From: Bauldia sp.
GTDB taxonomy: Bacteria > Pseudomonadota > Alphaproteobacteria > Rhizobiales > Kaistiaceae
Direction: 5' to 3'
NCBI GenBank assembly: GCA_022841545.1
Contig: JALHRF010000002.1
Coordinates: forward strand, 1 to 64,000
Length of the DNA stretch: 64,000 nucleotides
Shown here: in pieces, positions 19,882 to 28,713 of the stretch
How the letters are laid out: each line of letters begins with the position of its first letter
Position numbering within the stretch: the first letter of the stretch is position 1
Position numbers and translations under genes: made by a program
The notes under the pieces: model-generated
Told to the model about the DNA's origin: nothing
The model's database searches: none
The model's input: only the letters and a program-made list of their open reading frames with translations

Positions 19882-21531
19882 ATGACCCTCGCCAACATCC
19901 CCGTCGAACCCGCCCGCGGCGATGTGCTCCGCTGCAAGGGATGGCGGCAGGAGGGCATCCTGCGGATGCTCGAGAACACCGTCGCCAACGGCGAGAAGCC
20001 GGCGGAGCTGATCGTCTATGGCGGCTCGGGGCGGGCGGCGCGGAACTGGGAGAGCTTCCACGCCATCGTCGCGGCGCTGAAGGCGCTCGGCGACGACGAG
20101 ACGCTGGTGATCCAGTCCGGCAAGCCGGTGGCGGTGTTCCGTACCCACGCCATGGCGCCCAAGGTGCTCACCGCCAACACCAACCTCGTCGGCAAGTGGG
20201 CGACCTGGCCGGTCTACCGGGCGCTCGAGGCCAAAGGCCTGATCATGTACGGCCAGTACACCGCCGGCACCTGGGCCTATATCGGCACGCAAGGCATCCT
20301 CCAGGGCACCTACGAGACCTTCGCCGCGGCGGGGAAGCGCTTTCCCTCGGGCAACCTTCGCGGGCGGATCGTGCTCACCGCCGGGCTCGGCGGCATGGGC
20401 GGCGCGCAGCCGCTTGCGGTCAAGATGGCCGGCGGCGTCTGCATCGCCGTCGAGGTCGATCCGGCGCGGGCGGAGCGGCGCGTCGGCATGGGCTACTGTG
20501 ACGTCATCGTTCACGACGCGACCGAGGCTATGCGGCTCGCCCGCGACGCGGCCGGCAAGGGCGAGACCCTGGGGATCGCGCTGATCGGCAACGCGGCGGA
20601 CATGTTCCCGGCGCTCCGCCGCATGGGCCTTGCCCCGGCGGTGGTCACCGACCAGACCTCGGCGCATGACCCGCTCAACGGCTACGTGCCGGCCGGCATG
20701 AGCCTGGCCGAGGCGGTGGAGCTTCGCGCCCGCGATCCCGACCGCTATGTCCGGGAGGCGAATGCCAGCATCGTCCGCCACGTCGCCGCCATGCTCGGCT
20801 TCCAGGACGATGGCGCCATCGTCTTCGAGTACGGCAACAACATCCGCGGCCAGGCCGAGGAGTCCGGCGAGGTGCGCGCCTTCGAGATCGAAGGCTTCGT
20901 GCCGATGTTCATCCGGCCGAGCTTCGCCATCGGTCGGGGGCCGTTCCGATGGGTGTGCCTCTCCGGCGACCCGGAGGACCTCGCCGTAACCGACGCAGCG
21001 GCGTTGGCCGAACTCCCTGACGATCTGCTGAAGACATGGATGGCGATGGCGAAGGAGCGCGTACCGATCCAGGGCCTGCCGGCGCGCTCGTGCTGGCTCG
21101 GCCTCGGCGAGCGCGACCGCATGGGCCTCGTCTTCAATCGCCTCGTCCGCGAGGGCAGGCTCAGGGGGCCGGTCGCCATGTCGCGCGACCACCTCGACAC
21201 CGGCTCGGTGGCGCAGCCGACTCGCGAGACCGAGAGGATGAAGGACGGCAGCGACCCGATCGCCGACTGGCCCCTCCTCAACGCCCTCCTCAATGCCGTC
21301 AACGGCGCCGACCTCGTCTCGATTCACCAGGGCGGCGGCAGTGGCATGGGCGGCTCGATCTCGGCCGGGATGACGGTGATCGCCGACGGCAGCGACAGTG
21401 CGGAGGAGCGCATCGCCCGCTGCCTCTTCACCGACCCGGCGATCGGCGTCGTTCGCCACGCCGACGCCGGCTATGGCGAGGCGAAGGACGCGGCCTCGCG
21501 GTCAGGCATCGTCTCGCCGATGGGCGGGTGA
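19882..21531 (+). CDS. hutU: urocanate hydratase family protein (divergent C-terminal motif)
   Basis: YGGSGRAARNWESF, YGQYTAGTWAYIGTQGILQGTYETF, AGLGGMGGAQPLAVKMAGG, IQGLPARSCWLGLGERDRMGL. Confidence 0.87.
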   Translation: MTLANIPVEPARGDVLRCKGWRQEGILRMLENTVANGEKPAELIVYGGSGRAARNWESFHAIVAALKALGDDETLVIQSGKPVAVFRTHAMAPKVLTANTNLVGKWATWPVYRALEAKGLIMYGQYTAGTWAYIGTQGILQGTYETFAAAGKRFPSGNLRGRIVLTAGLGGMGGAQPLAVKMAGGVCIAVEVDPARAERRVGMGYCDVIVHDATEAMRLARDAAGKGETLGIALIGNAADMFPALRRMGLAPAVVTDQTSAHDPLNGYVPAGMSLAEAVELRARDPDRYVREANASIVRHVAAMLGFQDDGAIVFEYGNNIRGQAEESGEVRAFEIEGFVPMFIRPSFAIGRGPFRWVCLSGDPEDLAVTDAAALAELPDDLLKTWMAMAKERVPIQGLPARSCWLGLGERDRMGLVFNRLVREGRLRGPVAMSRDHLDTGSVAQPTRETERMKDGSDPIADWPLLNALLNAVNGADLVSIHQGGGSGMGGSISAGMTVIADGSDSAEERIARCLFTDPAIGVVRHADAGYGEAKDAASRSGIVSPMGG

Positions 21532-21532
21532 G

Positions 21533-22357
21533 ATGGGAGACGACAGCCTTCGCTCCGACACGCCGGAGCCGCTTTACCTGCAGGTAAAGCGGCTGGTGAT
21601 GGAGGGCATCCGGAACGGTGAATACGCCGGCGCGCGGCTGCCGTCCGAAACACATCTGGTCGAGCGGCTGAATGTCTCGCGGATGACCGTGCACCGCGCG
21701 CTCCGGGAACTGAAGGCCGAGGGCGTCATCGTCCGGGTGCCCGGCCGCGGGACCTTCGTGTCGGAGGAGAAGCCGCGGACGACGCTGCTTGAGACACAGG
21801 ACATCGCCGAGGAGATCCGCGCGCGCGGCTCCGCATGGTCGTGCCGGGTCGAGGCGCTCGCGGACGTCGCCGCCGATCGGGAGACGGCAGTGGCTCTGGA
21901 GCTGAAGCCCGGCGACCCGGTTTACCACTCGGCCATCGTCCACGAGGAGAACGGCGGGCCGGTGCAGTTCGAGGAGCGTTGGGTCAACCCCGCGGCGGCA
22001 CCCGGCTACCTTGATCAGGACTTCACCCGGCGGACGCCCTACGCGTTCCTCATGGCCTCGGCGCCCCTCACCGAGGTCGAGCACGTGCTCCACGCCATCT
22101 TGCCGGACCCGCGCATGCAGGCGTTCCTCGATATCGCCCCGAACGAGCCGTGCCTCCTGCTCGCCCGACGCACCTGGTCGGGCAACCTCGCCGCGACGCG
22201 AAGCGTCTTCGTCTTTCCCGGCAACCGCTACAGCCTCGGCGGACGGTATCAGGTGATGGCGACTGGAGATCGCCCGGCCCTCGGGTCGATGGCAACCGGG
22301 CAGGTTTTTGGAGCGCGTGGCGGCGGCGCCAGACGCGTGGCGAAGGCGCGGCGATGA
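21533..22357 (+). CDS. hutC: GntR/HutC family transcriptional regulator
   Basis: PLYLQVKRLVMEGIRNGEYAGARLPSETHLVERLNVSRMTVHRALRELKAEGVIVRVPGRGTFV + UTRA domain; lies between hutU and hutH. Confidence 0.9.
   Translation: MGDDSLRSDTPEPLYLQVKRLVMEGIRNGEYAGARLPSETHLVERLNVSRMTVHRALRELKAEGVIVRVPGRGTFVSEEKPRTTLLETQDIAEEIRARGSAWSCRVEALADVAADRETAVALELKPGDPVYHSAIVHEENGGPVQFEERWVNPAAAPGYLDQDFTRRTPYAFLMASAPLTEVEHVLHAILPDPRMQAFLDIAPNEPCLLLARRTWSGNLAATRSVFVFPGNRYSLGGRYQVMATGDRPALGSMATGQVFGARGGGARRVAKARR
21567..21594. repeat. perfect 28-bp palindrome AGCCGCTTTACCTGCAGGTAAAGCGGCT
   Basis: Read directly: the sequence equals its own reverse complement; located inside the hutC coding start. Confidence 0.97.
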
Positions 22358-23889
22358 GCGATACGGCCGTCATGGGCATCGTGCCGGGGGAGGTGGGCCT
22401 TGCCCAGCTCCGGCGCATCGCACGCGAGGGGGTATCCGTCAGCCTCGATGATACGGCATGGGCGCGAATCGATGCCTGCCATGCTCGCCTTGATGAAGCC
22501 GTTGCGGCCGGCGGGATGATCTACGGGGTCAATACCGGCTTCGGCAAGCTCGCCAGCACGCGGATCGGGAATGCGGACCTTGCGACACTCCAGCGGAACC
22601 TGATCCTGTCGCACTGCACCGGCTCAGGCCCGGACCTCGACGCGGAGGTGGTGCGGCTGGTGCTGGCGCTGAAGGTGATCGGCCTCGCGCGCGGCTACTC
22701 GGGCGTGCGGCGCGAAATCGTGACGATGCTCGCGGCGCTGCTCCGCCGCGGCATTCTCCCATGCGTCCCGGCGAAAGGCTCGGTCGGCGCTTCGGGCGAC
22801 CTCACACCGCTCGCGCATCTCTCGGCCATCCTGATCGGCGTCGGCGAGGCGACCCGAGGGGGCCGGCGGATGCCGGCTGAGGAGGCGCTCGTCGGGGCTG
22901 GCCTCGCGCCGGTCGCGCTCGCGCCGAAGGAGGGACTGGCGCTGATCAACGGCACGCAGGTGTCGACGGCCTTGGCGCTGTCGGGGCTGTTTGCGGCCGA
23001 AGACGTGTTCGCCGCTGCCATCGTCGCCGGCGCGATGTCCTTAGAGGCGGCGCGCGGCAGCAGCGTCCCGTTCGACGCGCGTATCCATGACGTGCGCGGC
23101 CACCGCGGGCAGATCGATGTCGCCGCGACGTTCCGCGGCCTTTTCGCGGGAAGCGGCATCATGGCCGGGCACGGCAACCGGCACCGGGTGCAGGACCCGT
23201 ACTCGCTCCGCTGCCAGCCGCAGGTGATGGGCGCCCTCCTCGATGCGATGCACTTTGTCGCGAACACGCTAACAATCGAGGCGAACGCCGTCTCCGACAA
23301 TCCGCTGATCTTCGCCGACGACGTGCTGTCCGGCGGCAATTTCCATGCCGAGCCGGTGGCGATCGGCGCTGACCTCCTCGCCATCGCGCTGTCCGAGGTC
23401 GGGGCCATTTCCGAGCGGCGGATCGCCTTCCTCGTCGATGCGAGCCTCTCCGGCCTGCCGTCCTTCCTGGTCGAATCGAGCGGGCTCAACTCGGGCTTCA
23501 TGGTGGCGCAGATCTCGGCCGCGGCCCTCGCCTCGGAGAACAAGACGCTGGCGCACCCGGCAAGCGTCGATTCGATTCCGACCGCCGCCAACCAGGAAGA
23601 CCATGTCTCGATGGCGACCTTTGCCGCGCGGCGGCTGGGCGAGATTGCCGACAACGTTCGCGGCGTGGTCGCGATCGAGCTGATCGCCGCGGCGCAGGGG
23701 CTCGAATTCCGCCGGCCGCTCCGCTCCTCTCCGCCCCTCGAGGAGGCGCATGCGTTGATCCGGTCCCGGGTCGCGCACTACGACGAGGACCGCCGCTTCG
23801 CCGAGGACATCGCCGCGGTCAAGGCAATGATCGCCGAGGGCGCCTTCATGCGTTTCGCGGGGTCGATCCTGCCGAGCCGTGTCGGCTGA
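22354..23889 (+). CDS. hutH: histidine ammonia-lyase
   Basis: MIO motif GSVGASGDLTPLAH, YGVNTGFGKLASTRI, NLILSH, QDPYSLRCQPQVMGA, NQEDHVSM; ATGA overlap with hutC. Confidence 0.95.
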   Translation: MSDTAVMGIVPGEVGLAQLRRIAREGVSVSLDDTAWARIDACHARLDEAVAAGGMIYGVNTGFGKLASTRIGNADLATLQRNLILSHCTGSGPDLDAEVVRLVLALKVIGLARGYSGVRREIVTMLAALLRRGILPCVPAKGSVGASGDLTPLAHLSAILIGVGEATRGGRRMPAEEALVGAGLAPVALAPKEGLALINGTQVSTALALSGLFAAEDVFAAAIVAGAMSLEAARGSSVPFDARIHDVRGHRGQIDVAATFRGLFAGSGIMAGHGNRHRVQDPYSLRCQPQVMGALLDAMHFVANTLTIEANAVSDNPLIFADDVLSGGNFHAEPVAIGADLLAIALSEVGAISERRIAFLVDASLSGLPSFLVESSGLNSGFMVAQISAAALASENKTLAHPASVDSIPTAANQEDHVSMATFAARRLGEIADNVRGVVAIELIAAAQGLEFRRPLRSSPPLEEAHALIRSRVAHYDEDRRFAEDIAAVKAMIAEGAFMRFAGSILPSRVG

Positions 23890-23986
23890 GCGCCCTCCGC
23901 GACGATCCACCATTGCGCTACGTCAAGGAAGTGTCACACCGCTTCGCCACAGTGGGGTCCGGAAGCTTCCGCCTTGGATCGCCCTC

Positions 23987-25507
23987 ATGCCCGTCCCGAC
24001 ATCGCTGGCCGACAAGGCGCAGGCTGCGCTCGACGAAGTGCTGTCGCTCCGCGCGGCGGTGGCGAGCGAGGGCCGCGCGGCCTGTACGCCCTGGCGCGCG
24101 CGCATCGAGCGCGCCGGCTTCGTTTCGAGCGCGCTCAACCTCGCCCAGTACCTCGCGCTGCGCCGCCGCGACCTGCGGCCGCTGCAGCGCCGGCTGATGC
24201 CGCTCGGGGTCTCCTCGCTCGGGCGCCTCGAAGGGCGTGTTCTCGCTTCGCTCGATGCGGTGGTGGCGGCGCTCGCCGCCCTCGCCGGGACGGGGCCGGC
24301 AACTCTTCCGCCGCCGTCCGAACGCCAGTTCTTCCGCGGCGAGGCGCGGCTCCAGGCCAATGCCACCGAGGCGTTTGGGCCGCCGACACCTGGTCGGTCG
24401 GGCCGCATCATGGTGACTCTGCCGAGCGAGGCCGCAGATGACCCCGGCTTCATCGCCGATCTTGTCGCCCGCGGTACCGAAATCGTCCGCATCAACTGCG
24501 CCCATGACGGGCCGAAGCAGTGGGCGAGGATGGTCGACCACGCCCGCGCCGCGCGCACCGCGACGGGCATCGCGCCAAGGGTAATGATGGACATCGCCGG
24601 GCCGAAGGTCAGGATCGGGCGGGTGGTGACACCGTCGGACCGCAACCGCGTCTTCGCCGGCGACACCATCCTCCTTGCCCGCGAGATTCAGCCGCCGCTC
24701 GCCCAGACGCCATTCCAGATGACCTGTACGACGCCGGAGGTGCTCGACCGGCTGGCGCCAGGTGCGGCGGTCTCGATCGACGACGGCGTGCTCCATGGCG
24801 TCGTAGTCGAGGCCGCACCCGGCGGGTTCCTGGTGCGGATCGCCCGCGGCAAGCTCGGCGGGGTCAAGCTCCGCGCCGAGAAGGGTCTCAACTTCCCCAA
24901 CATCGATCTCGGCCTCGATCCCTTGACCGACAAGGATCGCAAGGACCTCGACTTCATCGTCGGCCATGCCGACCTGATCGGCTATTCGTTCGTGCAGACC
25001 GCAGCGCATGTCGCGGCGCTTCAGGCGGAGCTCGCCCGGCGGACCGCCGACTGGCGGAAGCTGCCGCTGGTCGGCAAGATCGAAACGCCGCTCGCCGTCC
25101 GCAATCTGCCGGAGATCATCGTTGCGGCGGCGGGGCGGCAGCCCTTCGCGGTGATGATCGCGCGCGGCGACCTCGCGGTCGAGATGGGCTTCGAACGCGT
25201 GGCGGAACTGCAGGAGGAGATCATGTGGGTCTGCGAGGCGGCGCATGTCCCGGTAATATGGGCGACCCAGGTGCTCGAGGACCTGGTCAAGGAAGGCCTG
25301 CCTTCGCGTGGCGAGATGACCGACGCGGCGATGGCGGCACGGGCCGAATGCGTCATGCTCAACAAGGGGCCGAATGTCGGCGGCGCGGTCGAGGTGCTCG
25401 ACCGGCTCCTTCGCCGGATGGCCGGGCATCAGGTCAAGAAGACGCCGACGCTCCGCGCGCTCCACGCCTGGGAACGGCCGGATCCCGTCCTCGCCACGTC
25501 GGCGTGA
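23987..25507 (+). CDS. pyruvate kinase family protein with ~135-aa N-terminal extension and no obvious PK C-terminal domain
   Basis: GRIMVTLPSEAADDPGFIADLVARGTEIVRINCAHD, MMDIAGPKVRIG, NFPNIDLGLDPLTDKDRKDLDFIVGHADLIGYSFVQ, WATQVLEDLVKEGLPSRGEMTDAAMAARAECVMLNKGP. Confidence 0.87.
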   Translation: MPVPTSLADKAQAALDEVLSLRAAVASEGRAACTPWRARIERAGFVSSALNLAQYLALRRRDLRPLQRRLMPLGVSSLGRLEGRVLASLDAVVAALAALAGTGPATLPPPSERQFFRGEARLQANATEAFGPPTPGRSGRIMVTLPSEAADDPGFIADLVARGTEIVRINCAHDGPKQWARMVDHARAARTATGIAPRVMMDIAGPKVRIGRVVTPSDRNRVFAGDTILLAREIQPPLAQTPFQMTCTTPEVLDRLAPGAAVSIDDGVLHGVVVEAAPGGFLVRIARGKLGGVKLRAEKGLNFPNIDLGLDPLTDKDRKDLDFIVGHADLIGYSFVQTAAHVAALQAELARRTADWRKLPLVGKIETPLAVRNLPEIIVAAAGRQPFAVMIARGDLAVEMGFERVAELQEEIMWVCEAAHVPVIWATQVLEDLVKEGLPSRGEMTDAAMAARAECVMLNKGPNVGGAVEVLDRLLRRMAGHQVKKTPTLRALHAWERPDPVLATSA

Positions 25508-25562
25508 GTCCGGAGAACGACCAAGGCGGGAACGGACGGCCCAGCGGCGCGTTGTTGCCGCC

Positions 25563-26624
25563 ATGACAAACCCAACGCTTTCACGACTCCTCCTCCTCCC
25601 TCTTTCCGCGCTGCTTCTCCTGCCGCCACAGGTGCAAGGGCAGGAGGCTGCCCCGCCGGCCGAGCCGCCCGCCGCCACGAGCCCGGCCGAAGCGGCGCCG
25701 GAACCGCCGCCGGTCGTGCTCACGCCCGAGGCGGTGAACGCCGCGGTGTTCGACGGCAACCCGCTCCCGGAGAAGGCGCCGAGCCCGATCGTGCTGAAGC
25801 TGCAGGTGCTCCTCGACCGCGCCGGTTTCTCGCCGGGCGTGATCGACGGCGTCATGGGCGACAATGTCCGGAAGGCGATCGTCGCGACCGAGTTCGTGAC
25901 CGGCCTGCCGCAGGATGGGATACTCGACGCCGAGGTCTGGGCAGCGCTTCAGCCGCTCGCCGAGGCGCCCGTTCTGGTCGGCTACCAGATCACCGCCGAG
26001 GATCTTGCCGAGCCGTTCATCCCCGATCTGCCGTCGGACTACGGCGCACTCGCAAAGCTGCCGCGGAGCGCCTGGCGCACGCCGAGCGAAATGTTCGCAG
26101 AGCGCTTCCATATGGACGAGAGCCTGCTCATCGAGCTCAACCAGGGCCTGGACTTCGGGTCGCCCGGCACGGTGATCGCCGTAACGGCGGTCGGTGCGCC
26201 GCGGTCGGGAACGCCGGTGACCCACATCATCGCCGACAAGACCCGGGCGCAGGTTCTCGGCTACGGCGCCGACAACCAACTCGTGGTTTCCTATCCCGCG
26301 ACCATCGGCAGTGCCGCGATGCCCTCGCCGTTCGGCATCCACATGGTCAATGCCATTGCACACGACGCCGCCTACTACTACCGGCCGGAGGTGAATTTCC
26401 AGCAGGGCGACAACACCGGGCGCCTCACCATTCCGCCGGGGCCGAACAACCCGGTCGGGACCACCTGGATCGACCTTACCGAGCCGACCTACGGCATTCA
26501 CGGCACGCCGGAGCCGTCCCGGATCGACAAGACTTCGTCGCACGGCTGCGTCCGGTTGACCAACTGGGATGTCGAGGAGCTTGCCGGACTGATCGAGAAG
26601 GGGGTTCCGGTCGAATTCCGCTGA
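25563..26624 (+). CDS. L,D-transpeptidase (YkuD/ErfK) with peptidoglycan-binding-like domain
   Basis: Signal peptide; LQVLLDRAGFSPGVIDGVMGDNVRKAI; catalytic YGIHGTPEPSRIDKTSSHGCVRLTNWD. Confidence 0.93.
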   Translation: MTNPTLSRLLLLPLSALLLLPPQVQGQEAAPPAEPPAATSPAEAAPEPPPVVLTPEAVNAAVFDGNPLPEKAPSPIVLKLQVLLDRAGFSPGVIDGVMGDNVRKAIVATEFVTGLPQDGILDAEVWAALQPLAEAPVLVGYQITAEDLAEPFIPDLPSDYGALAKLPRSAWRTPSEMFAERFHMDESLLIELNQGLDFGSPGTVIAVTAVGAPRSGTPVTHIIADKTRAQVLGYGADNQLVVSYPATIGSAAMPSPFGIHMVNAIAHDAAYYYRPEVNFQQGDNTGRLTIPPGPNNPVGTTWIDLTEPTYGIHGTPEPSRIDKTSSHGCVRLTNWDVEELAGLIEKGVPVEFR

Positions 26625-26703
26625 CCGGGCGTTTCGCGCTCCTGCCTCTTACCCCCACGCGTCTTCGCAGCTAAAGTCGGCCGCACGGAACAAGGGGGAA
26701 CTC

Positions 26704-27636
26704 ATGCATAGAACAGCACTCGCGGCGGCTCTCGCCGCACTTGCCTCAGTCGCGCTGCCGCTCATCCCGGCCCACGCCGCTGGCGAGAAGGTGGCGCTGC
26801 TCACGCCGTATCTCGCTGCGGTGGCCACCGCCGAGATGGTCGATTCCTTCAAGGCCGAGGCCGAGAAGATGCAGTGGACCGTCGATGTGGTGGACACCGC
26901 CGGCGACATGGCCGCGCTCGCCAGCCGGGTCGAGGATGCGGTGACGGCCAAGGCGAACGCGATCATCCTCTTCTCCGTCGACCCGGCCCAGATCCAGGCG
27001 CAGGTCGATGCGGCCAAGGCCGACGGAATCCCGGTCGTCACCATCGACGGCGCGAAGAACGCGTCGACCGTGCTTAACGTCACCTCGGACAATTACGTGC
27101 TCGGCAAGACCATGACCGAGTTCCTGTTCTCGGCGATCGGCGAGGACGGCAAGATCGTGCGCTTCTTCCACTCCGCCCATCCCGGCGTCCGGCAGCGCGA
27201 GATCGCGCTCGACGATGCGCTCAAGGCCAATCCCGGCATCACCGAAGTCGGCAACCATTACGTCCAGGTGCCCGGCCAGATCGAGGACAGCCGCGCGGCG
27301 ATGGACGCGATCCTCCTCGCCAATCCCGGCGACGGTGCGATCACCGGGGTCTGGGCGGCGTGGGACGAACCGGGCATCGGCGCCAAGCTCTCGCTCGATG
27401 CGGCCAACCGCGGCGGCATCGTCATCGCCGGCATCGACGGCAACCCGCAGGCGGTCGAGCTGATCAAGGGCTGCTCGCAGTATATCGGCACCGTCCGCCA
27501 GGGCTTTGGCGAGATGTCGAAGATCGCAGCAAGTGAGCTCAACAAGGTGCTTGCCGGGGGAGCCGCGTCCGAGCCGGAGATGTACGCTCCGGTGGAGCTC
27601 ATCACGCGCGACAGCCTCGGGGTGGATTGTCCCTAG
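26704..27636 (+). CDS. sugar ABC transporter substrate-binding protein (ribose-type, Peripla_BP_4)
   Basis: Signal peptide; AIILFSVDPAQIQAQVDAAKADGIPVVTIDGAKN; GIDGNPQAVELIKGCSQYIGTVRQ. Confidence 0.88.
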   Translation: MHRTALAAALAALASVALPLIPAHAAGEKVALLTPYLAAVATAEMVDSFKAEAEKMQWTVDVVDTAGDMAALASRVEDAVTAKANAIILFSVDPAQIQAQVDAAKADGIPVVTIDGAKNASTVLNVTSDNYVLGKTMTEFLFSAIGEDGKIVRFFHSAHPGVRQREIALDDALKANPGITEVGNHYVQVPGQIEDSRAAMDAILLANPGDGAITGVWAAWDEPGIGAKLSLDAANRGGIVIAGIDGNPQAVELIKGCSQYIGTVRQGFGEMSKIAASELNKVLAGGAASEPEMYAPVELITRDSLGVDCP

Positions 27637-27692
27637 GTTGGATGATGCGCAATTGCCGTTGAGGGGGATGGCGATCCTCATCCCAACCGCTC

Positions 27693-27712
27693 ATTCCCGC
27701 GCGAGCGGGAAT
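27693..27712. repeat. REP-like inverted repeat (ATTCCCGC-GCGA-GCGGGAAT) in intergenic region
   Basis: 8-bp perfect stem within TCATTCCCGCGCGAGCGGGAATCCAGG, a pattern common to dispersed REP-type elements in proteobacteria. Confidence 0.7.
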
Positions 27713-27777
27713 CCAGGTTCTCCCCGGGACGAGCGGATGCGGGGGAGTCTGCGCCTGCACTCGATCGCGCCGGGTCC

Positions 27778-28713
27778 ATGACCGCGTCCTTCCTCCACCG
27801 CTACGGCACGCTGCTCGCCTTCGTCGTGCTGGTGCTCGGCTTCTCGATCGCCGCGCCGCAGGCCTTCGCCACGAGCGCCAATGCGCTCAATCTCCTTCAG
27901 CAGATCACGACTCTCTCGATCGTCGCCGTGGCGGCGACGTTCGTCATGGTGATTGGCGAGTTCGACCTCTCGGTCGGCTTCGTCGCCTCGCTTGCGGCGG
28001 TGATCGCCTTTGTCATGCTGGGCGAGGGCTGGCCGATCGTCGCGGCGGTCGCGGCGGGCCTCGCCACCGGCCTCGCGGCGGGGCTGGCGAGCGGCCTGCT
28101 CGTCGCCCGCTACGGTGTCCCCTCCTTCGTCGCGACGCTGGCCATCGGCACCATCGTCTCGGGTCTGGCCTATTGGATCTCCGGCGGCTCGAGCCTCTTC
28201 TCCGACATCCCTGCGGCCTACACCGCGCTCGGCCGCGGCGACATCCTCGGCGTGCCGGTGCTGACGCTGTGGATGGCGGCGGTGCTGATCGCATCGCAGG
28301 TGGTGCTGACCCGCACTCGCTATGGCCGCCGCCTCCATGCCATCGGCGACAATGCCCGAGCCGCCCACCTCGCCGGTTTGCCGATTGGACGCGACCGCAT
28401 CGTCACATTCGCTGTCGCGGGGGCGCTCGCGGCGCTCGCCGGGCTGCTGCTGGCCGCCCGGCTCGGCAGCGTCCAGCACACCATGGGCGAGGCCCTGCTC
28501 CTCCCCGCCTATGCCGCCGTCTTCGTCGGGACCACCGCGTCGCGGAGCGGCACGGCGAATATCGGCGGCACCTTCCTCGGCGTCGCCATCACCGGCGTCA
28601 TCGTCAACGGGCTCACCATCGTCGGCGCCGAGCCCTTCGTGCAGAAGATCGTCACCGGCGCGATCATCATCGCCGCCGTGCTCGTCCGCCGCTTCGGCAT
28701 GGTCCGCTCGTGA
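27778..28713 (+). CDS. ABC transporter permease (RbsC-like)
   Basis: Hydrophobic; VMVIGEFDLSVGFVASLAAVIAF, IGDNARAAHLAGLPIGRDRIVTFAVAGALAALAGLLL, GGTFLGVAITGVIVNGLTIVG. Confidence 0.9.
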   Translation: MTASFLHRYGTLLAFVVLVLGFSIAAPQAFATSANALNLLQQITTLSIVAVAATFVMVIGEFDLSVGFVASLAAVIAFVMLGEGWPIVAAVAAGLATGLAAGLASGLLVARYGVPSFVATLAIGTIVSGLAYWISGGSSLFSDIPAAYTALGRGDILGVPVLTLWMAAVLIASQVVLTRTRYGRRLHAIGDNARAAHLAGLPIGRDRIVTFAVAGALAALAGLLLAARLGSVQHTMGEALLLPAYAAVFVGTTASRSGTANIGGTFLGVAITGVIVNGLTIVGAEPFVQKIVTGAIIIAAVLVRRFGMVRS

